In this document: positions 5,943-10,064 of the stretch, in pieces | Numbering within the stretch: the stretch's first letter is position 1 | Layout: each line of letters opens with the position of its first letter | From: a bacterium | Lineage (GTDB): Bacteria; Oederibacteriota; Muellerivitia; Muellerivitales; Muellerivitaceae | Direction of reading: 5' to 3' | Assembly (NCBI GenBank): GCA_025980505.1 | Contig: JAICXI010000030.1 | Coordinates: forward strand, 1 to 10,064 | DNA length: 10,064 nt | Made by a program: the position numbers and the translations under genes | Notes under the pieces: generated by a model | Told to the model about the DNA's origin: nothing | Seen by the model: only the letters and a program-made list of their open reading frames with translations | Database searches by the model: none

Positions 5943-8365
5943 GGGTTGACGCTCCACTTCCAGTCGCGGATTTCCGGCATGTCCTGCCCCTCCTTGTCGA
6001 TGTAAAGCTTGTGTTCCACCAGCTTGTCCTTCACCCTTTGCTTGAGGTAGGCCCCCCTCGTTCCCAGTTGGGGCAGGCGGTCCACCACGTCCTGCACCAG
6101 GTGGAACCGGTCCAGCTTGTTCAGCACCCTCATGTCAAACGCGGTCGTAATCGCGCCTTCCTCCACGTAGCCCCGGACGTGGATTTGGCGGTTGCTCCTG
6201 CGGTAGGTCAGCCGGTGGATCAACCAGGGATATCCGTGGAAGGCGAAGACCACGGGTTTGTCCCGGGTGAAAAGCGAATCGAAATTCGTATCGTTGAGCC
6301 CGTGGGGGTGCTCGGTTTGCGGCTGCAGCCTCATCAGGTCCACCACATTGACCGTCCGGATCCTCACTTCGGGCAAATGGCGGCGGAGGATGGAAACGGC
6401 GGCCAGGACCTCCAGCGTGGGGGTGTCCCCGCAACAGGCCAGGACCACGTCGGGCTCGGCGCCCTGGTCGTTGCTGGCCCATTGCCATATGCCGATGCCT
6501 TCCGTGCAGTGCTTTTCCGCGGCGTCCATGTCCAGCCACTGGGGAAGGGCGTGTTTCCCCGCCACCACCACGTTCACATAGTGGCGGCTCCGCAGGCAGT
6601 GGTCCAAAACCGAAAGCAGGCAGTTGGCGTCGGGCGGGAGGTAAACGCGGACGATATCGGCCTTCTTGTTCACCACATGGTCGAGGAACCCGGGGTCCTG
6701 GTGGGTGAAGCCGTTGTGATCCTGTTGCCAGACGTGGGAGGCCAGCAGGTAGTTCAGGGACGCGATCTTCCTGCGCCAGGGCAATTCGGCGGTCATCTTC
6801 AGCCACTTGGCGTGCTGGTTGAACATCGAATCCACGATGTGGATGAAGGCCTCATAGCAATTGAAAAGCCCGTGCCGTCCCGTGAGCAGGTAGCCCTCCA
6901 GCCAGCCCTCGCATTGATGCTCGCTCAGCATCGAGTCCAGCACCCGCCCGGCGGGCGAGAGAAACTCATCGTTTTTTTCGGTCCGGGCTTCCCATTGGCG
7001 GTGGGTTTCCTCAAAGACCGCCCCCAGGAGGTTCGAGAGGGTTTCATCGGGGCCGAAGATGCGGAAATTGTCCTGGTCCTCGTTCGCCTTGGCCACGTCC
7101 CGGAGGAACTTCCCCAGCACCCTCGTATCCTGGCCCTTCACGGCCCCGGGCGACGGCACCTTCACGGCGTGGAGGCGGAAGTCCGGCATCCGGAGGTCGC
7201 GCAGCAGCAACCCCCCGTTGGCGTGGGGATTGGCGCCCATCCGCCGGTCGCCCTTGGGCGCCAGCTCGGCCAGTTCCGGCAGGAGGCGGCCGTCCGGGTC
7301 GAAAAGCTCCTCCGGCTTATAGCTCTTCATCCAGCTTTCCAATTGGGGGAGATGATCGGGATGCTCCGAATCCACCAGGATCGGGACCTGGTGCGCCCGG
7401 AAGGTGCCCTCCACTTGCAGGCCGTCGACGGTTTTCGGCCCCGTCCAGCCCTTGGGCGACTTCAGGACGATCATCGGCCAGCGGGGCCGGGTGGCGTCCT
7501 TTTTGCCCCGTGCGTTGTTTTGGATCCGCCGGATTTCCCCGACGGCTTCTTCCAGGGCCGCCGCCATGAGTTGATGCATCCTTTCCGGGTCGTCCCCCTC
7601 CACAAAATGCGGCTCCCAGCCGCAACCCCGGAGAAATTGCCCCAATTCCTCCGGCTCGATGCGGGCCAGGAGGGTCGGGTTGGATATCTTGTAGCCGTTG
7701 AGGTGAAGGATCGGCAATACGGCTCCGTCGGAAACCGGGTTGAGGAATTTGTTGGAATGCCAGGCGGTGGCCAAGGGGCCCGTTTCAGCCTCGCCATCGC
7801 CGATCACACAGGCCACGATCAGGCCGGGATTGTCGAAGGCGGCCCCGAAGGCGTGGCTCAGCGAGTACCCCAACTCGCCCCCCTCGTGGATCGACCCCGG
7901 CGTGGTGGGGGCCACATGGCTTGAGATCCCGCCGGGGAAGGAGAATTGCTTGAACAGTTTCCTCAGCCCCGCCTCGTCCCGGCTTATGTCGGCGTAAATC
8001 TCGCTGTAGGTGCCTTCCAGGTAGGTATTGGCCACCAGGGCCGGGCCGCCGTGGCCCGGGCCGGCGATATAGAACATGTCCAGGTCATACTTTTGGATGA
8101 CCCGGTTCAGGTGGACGTAAATGAAGTTCTGGCCGGGGGTCGTGCCCCAGTGCCCGACCACCAGGGGCTTCACGTGGGACAGCTTCAAAGGCTCCTTCAG
8201 AAGGGGGTTATCATAGAGGTAGATCTGGCCCACCGACAGGTAATTGGCGGCGCGCCAGTAGGCGTCCATCTTCCGCAATAATTCGGGCGGCAGCACCCCT
8301 CCCGGAGCCTCCCCTTCCCGGCTTTCCACGGCGATGCCATCACCCGTCCCGGTCTCCGTTTTCAT
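5939..8365 (-). CDS. xfp: Phosphoketolase (xylulose-5-phosphate/fructose-6-phosphate)
   Basis: This thiamine-diphosphate enzyme splits xylulose-5-phosphate (and often fructose-6-phosphate) with phosphate, giving acetyl phosphate plus glyceraldehyde-3-phosphate (or erythrose-4-phosphate). It is 808 residues, full length for the family. Hallmarks in order: GHWGTTPGQNFIYVHLNR (71-88); GPGHGGP (102-108); GGISSHVAPTTPGSIHEGGE (145-164); the cofactor-binding GDGEAETGP (189-197) with HSNKFLN and NGYKISNPT (223-231); GRHGLFNCYEAF with Glu505, probably the cofactor-activating glutamate; and HQDPGF (555-560). The ATG at 8365 has AAGGAG 6 bases upstream, the best ribosome site among the long genes. Its TGA overlaps the aldolase ATG. 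The PRC-barrel gene is 36 bases upstream and acetate kinase lies beyond it, matching the known xfp-ackA partnership. Substrate preference cannot be settled from sequence. Confidence 0.97.
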   Translation of the reverse strand: MKTETGTGDGIAVESREGEAPGGVLPPELLRKMDAYWRAANYLSVGQIYLYDNPLLKEPLKLSHVKPLVVGHWGTTPGQNFIYVHLNRVIQKYDLDMFYIAGPGHGGPALVANTYLEGTYSEIYADISRDEAGLRKLFKQFSFPGGISSHVAPTTPGSIHEGGELGYSLSHAFGAAFDNPGLIVACVIGDGEAETGPLATAWHSNKFLNPVSDGAVLPILHLNGYKISNPTLLARIEPEELGQFLRGCGWEPHFVEGDDPERMHQLMAAALEEAVGEIRRIQNNARGKKDATRPRWPMIVLKSPKGWTGPKTVDGLQVEGTFRAHQVPILVDSEHPDHLPQLESWMKSYKPEELFDPDGRLLPELAELAPKGDRRMGANPHANGGLLLRDLRMPDFRLHAVKVPSPGAVKGQDTRVLGKFLRDVAKANEDQDNFRIFGPDETLSNLLGAVFEETHRQWEARTEKNDEFLSPAGRVLDSMLSEHQCEGWLEGYLLTGRHGLFNCYEAFIHIVDSMFNQHAKWLKMTAELPWRRKIASLNYLLASHVWQQDHNGFTHQDPGFLDHVVNKKADIVRVYLPPDANCLLSVLDHCLRSRHYVNVVVAGKHALPQWLDMDAAEKHCTEGIGIWQWASNDQGAEPDVVLACCGDTPTLEVLAAVSILRRHLPEVRIRTVNVVDLMRLQPQTEHPHGLNDTNFDSLFTRDKPVVFAFHGYPWLIHRLTYRRSNRQIHVRGYVEEGAITTAFDMRVLNKLDRFHLVQDVVDRLPQLGTRGAYLKQRVKDKLVEHKLYIDKEGQDMPEIRDWKWSVNP
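5952..5955 (-). promoter_or_regulatory. Ribosome binding site deciding the aldolase start
   Basis: GGAG on the minus strand lies 9 bases before the ATG at 5942 and inside the last codons of phosphoketolase. It overlaps the alternative GTG codon at 5957, so it can only serve the ATG. That supports the ATGA-coupled start over the upstream GTG. Confidence 0.6.
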
Positions 8366-8401
8366 GCAGAACTCCTTTCCGGCGCTTTTTCCCGTTTCAA
8401 T

Positions 8402-9163
8402 TCAACGCCCCTGCCGGACCTCGCCCACCCAGTAGCCCTGGCGGTTGTAGTGGTCATGCAGTCCCGCCTCGTAATCCCGGGTCAACAGGGATTCGGCCCT
8501 ATAGGCCGGCGATTTCCGGATCTCCTCGCGGGAAAGGCCCACAACGACCTTGGAGTCGGTCCAACTGACGCTCTCGATCCATTTCGGTGAGACAAGGACG
8601 TGCTTTCCGGGCCACCAATTCCGTGTTTCGATGGCCAGGTAACGGATCGACCATGTCTCATCGTCGATGATGAAATCCTCGACATGGCCGATCTCGCCGT
8701 CTTTGGCCTGGATGAAGAAACCGCTGACGACATAGGCGCTGCGCAAATGGGGGTCGGAATCCTCCCCGCGGGGGAGGGTTTCCCCCTGGTGGGGGCCGTC
8801 ACGCAGCAGGGTGTCGTAGGGTCCCCACGCGAAGGCGCCGCCCCAGTACAGGGGCCATCCGTAATAGCCATAGTAGGATTTCTCGTATTGCCGCGAGACG
8901 GGCTTGTCGGTGTCCACCGAGGGGCTTCCCTCGATTTGTTTTTTTGTCAACTGGACGCTGAGGGTTCCCTCCTCCTTGTTCACGGCCCCCACCGCATAAG
9001 GGGAGATCAACACCTTCCTTCCCGGAAGCCACTGGACGGTGTTGACGACCAGGTACCGGAGGGTCCAATGTTGGTCGTCAAAATAGAAATCCTCGACCAT
9101 CCCGAGTTCCCCGTCCAGGCCTTGCAGCTTGTAGCCTTTCAGCGTTTCAGTCTTGTGGAGCAT
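8402..9163 (-). CDS. Protein with two PRC-barrel domains
   Basis: This 253-residue protein consists of two copies of a PRC-barrel-like module, at about residues 10-94 and 149-232. They align without gaps over about 85 positions, and by eye about 33 are identical. Shared patterns are DGE-G-VEDF--DD--W--RYL in the first half and W-PG--VL-SP in the middle, ending in R-YE. The linker (about 95-147) is rich in Tyr, Trp and Gly (YYGYYGWPLYWGGAFAWG). There is no signal peptide or membrane helix. PRC-barrels are small beta domains known from photosynthetic reaction-centre subunit H and RimM; in most stand-alone bacterial proteins their role is unknown. A GGAAGGGA about 8 bases before the ATG serves as ribosome site. 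It sits between acetate kinase and phosphoketolase, so it is probably co-expressed, but I infer no specific activity. Confidence 0.9.
   Translation of the reverse strand: MLHKTETLKGYKLQGLDGELGMVEDFYFDDQHWTLRYLVVNTVQWLPGRKVLISPYAVGAVNKEEGTLSVQLTKKQIEGSPSVDTDKPVSRQYEKSYYGYYGWPLYWGGAFAWGPYDTLLRDGPHQGETLPRGEDSDPHLRSAYVVSGFFIQAKDGEIGHVEDFIIDDETWSIRYLAIETRNWWPGKHVLVSPKWIESVSWTDSKVVVGLSREEIRKSPAYRAESLLTRDYEAGLHDHYNRQGYWVGEVRQGR
8428..9136 (-). repeat. Internal duplication of the PRC-barrel module
   Basis: The two protein-level repeats are encoded at roughly 8882-9136 (N-terminal copy) and 8468-8719 (C-terminal copy). They are separated by a linker of about 54 codons rich in aromatic residues and glycine. 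The copies are diverged (about 33 of 85 residues alike), so this is an old duplication and not a recent tandem copy. It is visible in protein sequence and not as a DNA repeat. Confidence 0.75.
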
Positions 9164-9232
9164 AAAAACGGTCCCTTCCTGCGATTTTTTTCGTTACGAT
9201 TCCTCAAGATCGATGCCGCCTTCCGGGAATCG

Positions 9233-10064
9233 TCAGGACGCGGCGCCCTCCTTCAAAACGCCGCCCGGATCCCCCTTTTCGCCGGCCCGGCCGAGCCCCA
9301 GGACCCGGTAAACCGAGCGGGCGATCACTTGTTCCTCGTCGGTGTGGATCACCCGCACCGCCACCCTCCCCCCGGCCGGGGAAATCACCGGCGCATGGGC
9401 GGCGTTGAGCCTTTCGTCGATTTCGATCCCCAGGAAACCCAGGCCCCCGCAGATGCGGGAACGCACCGGATGCGCGTTTTCCCCGATCCCGCCGGAAAAA
9501 ACCAGGCTGTCCAGCCCCCCCAAGGCCGCCGCGTAGGCGCCGATCCATTTTTTCGCCTGGTAGCAGAACATGGCCACGGCTTCCGCCGACCTCGGGTCCC
9601 GGGCTTCCTTCCCCAAAAGCTCGCGCATGTCGGAGCCGGTTTCGGATATCCCCAGCAGGCCGGATTTGAAGTTGATCATCTCGTTGAATTGCTTGTCCCC
9701 CATTTTTTCGGTCCGGGACAGGTACCAAACCAGCCCGGGGTCCAGGTCGCCCGAGCGGGTGCCCATGGGCAGCCCGGCCGCGGGCGTGAACCCCATGCTG
9801 GTATCGATGGGCTTGCCGCCCTTGACGGCCGCCAGGCTCGCGCCGCTGCCCAGATGGGCCAGGATCACCCGGCCGTTCGCCGAATCGGCGCCGGCCAAAC
9901 GGCCCAGTTCCCCGATGAGGAATTCGTAGGACAACCCGTGAAACCCGTACCGCCTCACCCCTTGGGCCTCGTATTTCCGGGGGATGGGGAATACCCGGGC
10001 CACCCGGGGCAGGTCGTGGTGGAAGGCCGTGTCGAAACATGCCACCTGGGGCAGGTCGGGAAAC
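9233..10064 (-). CDS. ackA: Acetate kinase, C-terminal 276 residues (start outside window)
   Basis: This enzyme transfers phosphate from acetyl phosphate to ADP, making acetate and ATP. Here it would consume the acetyl phosphate produced by the downstream phosphoketolase. About 276 codons plus stop are visible, and a family length near 400 implies about 120 missing residues beyond base 10064. Visible blocks: PQVACFDTAFH at the window edge; RRYGFHGLSYEFL with the active-site His; the family signature VILAHLGSGASLAAVKGG; FTPAAGLPMGTRSGDLDPG; FSGGIGENA; and HTDEEQVIARSVY near the C-terminus, carrying the metal-site glutamate. The common HGTSH motif is HGLSY here. About 19 polar residues extend past the usual end. 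The in-frame GTG at 10045 is an internal valine and not the start. The PRC-barrel gene follows after 69 bases. Propionate kinase activity is a possible alternative. Confidence 0.95.
   Translation of the reverse strand, partial: FPDLPQVACFDTAFHHDLPRVARVFPIPRKYEAQGVRRYGFHGLSYEFLIGELGRLAGADSANGRVILAHLGSGASLAAVKGGKPIDTSMGFTPAAGLPMGTRSGDLDPGLVWYLSRTEKMGDKQFNEMINFKSGLLGISETGSDMRELLGKEARDPRSAEAVAMFCYQAKKWIGAYAAALGGLDSLVFSGGIGENAHPVRSRICGGLGFLGIEIDERLNAAHAPVISPAGGRVAVRVIHTDEEQVIARSVYRVLGLGRAGEKGDPGGVLKEGAAS

Noticed and set aside
5943..5957. Upstream GTG start for aldolase, five codons longer
   Set aside because: The GGAG ribosome site overlaps that GTG, while the ATG at 5942 is correctly spaced from it and forms an ATGA junction with xfp.
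6011..7924. 637-codon open frame on the plus strand opposite phosphoketolase
   Set aside because: It is a mirror of xfp codon bias with repetitive His/Val/Gly composition and no recognisable motif.
9164..9232. Possible terminator or promoter between ackA and the PRC-barrel gene
   Set aside because: Only a 6-bp GATTCC/GGAATC inverted repeat with a wide loop and no T run is visible on the minus strand, and no clear -35/-10 pair.

Overview
All ten supported protein-coding genes and candidates lie on the minus strand, so transcription runs from high to low coordinates. The DNA is GC-rich (low 60s percent by eye) and codons mostly end in G or C. Genes are packed tightly, with three 4-base ATGA stop/start overlaps. 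There are no mobile elements, tRNAs, rRNAs or CRISPR repeats. The gene set (bacterial phosphoketolase, class I aldolase, acetate kinase, a plant/fungal-type proton ATPase, DUF302 and PRC-barrel proteins) suggests an uncultivated high-GC bacterium. No protein here lets me name a phylum.

Upstream block (10064 down to 4914): the 3' part of acetate kinase (ackA), a protein with two PRC-barrels, a full-length phosphoketolase (xfp), and a class I fructose-1,6-bisphosphate aldolase whose ATG overlaps the xfp stop. Phosphoketolase cleaves xylulose-5-phosphate and/or fructose-6-phosphate to acetyl phosphate. Acetate kinase then turns that into acetate plus ATP. Aldolase connects the triose and hexose phosphate pools.

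Gap (4708-4913): about 200 bases with no convincing long gene. It holds a near-perfect hairpin followed by seven Ts, which is a terminator only for the PLUS strand, although no plus-strand gene is visible. It also holds a GC-rich palindrome and a possible 15-codon leader ORF.

Downstream block (4707 down to 1): a 39-residue one-helix membrane protein, a DUF302 protein, an 880-residue P3A-type H+-ATPase, a 72-residue one-helix membrane protein overlapping the ATPase stop, a possible 43-codon ORF, and the first 360 codons of 6-phosphogluconate dehydrogenase (gnd), which runs off the window. The small ORF and gnd also share an ATGA junction.

Taken together, the window looks like a sugar-phosphate/acetyl-phosphate energy module next to a proton pump flanked by tiny membrane proteins. 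The enzymes are known families. The less described parts are the coupled small proteins, the matching Lys-Pro-Glu tails at both ends of the ATPase, the PRC-barrel protein inside the phosphoketolase cluster, and the orphan plus-strand terminator.
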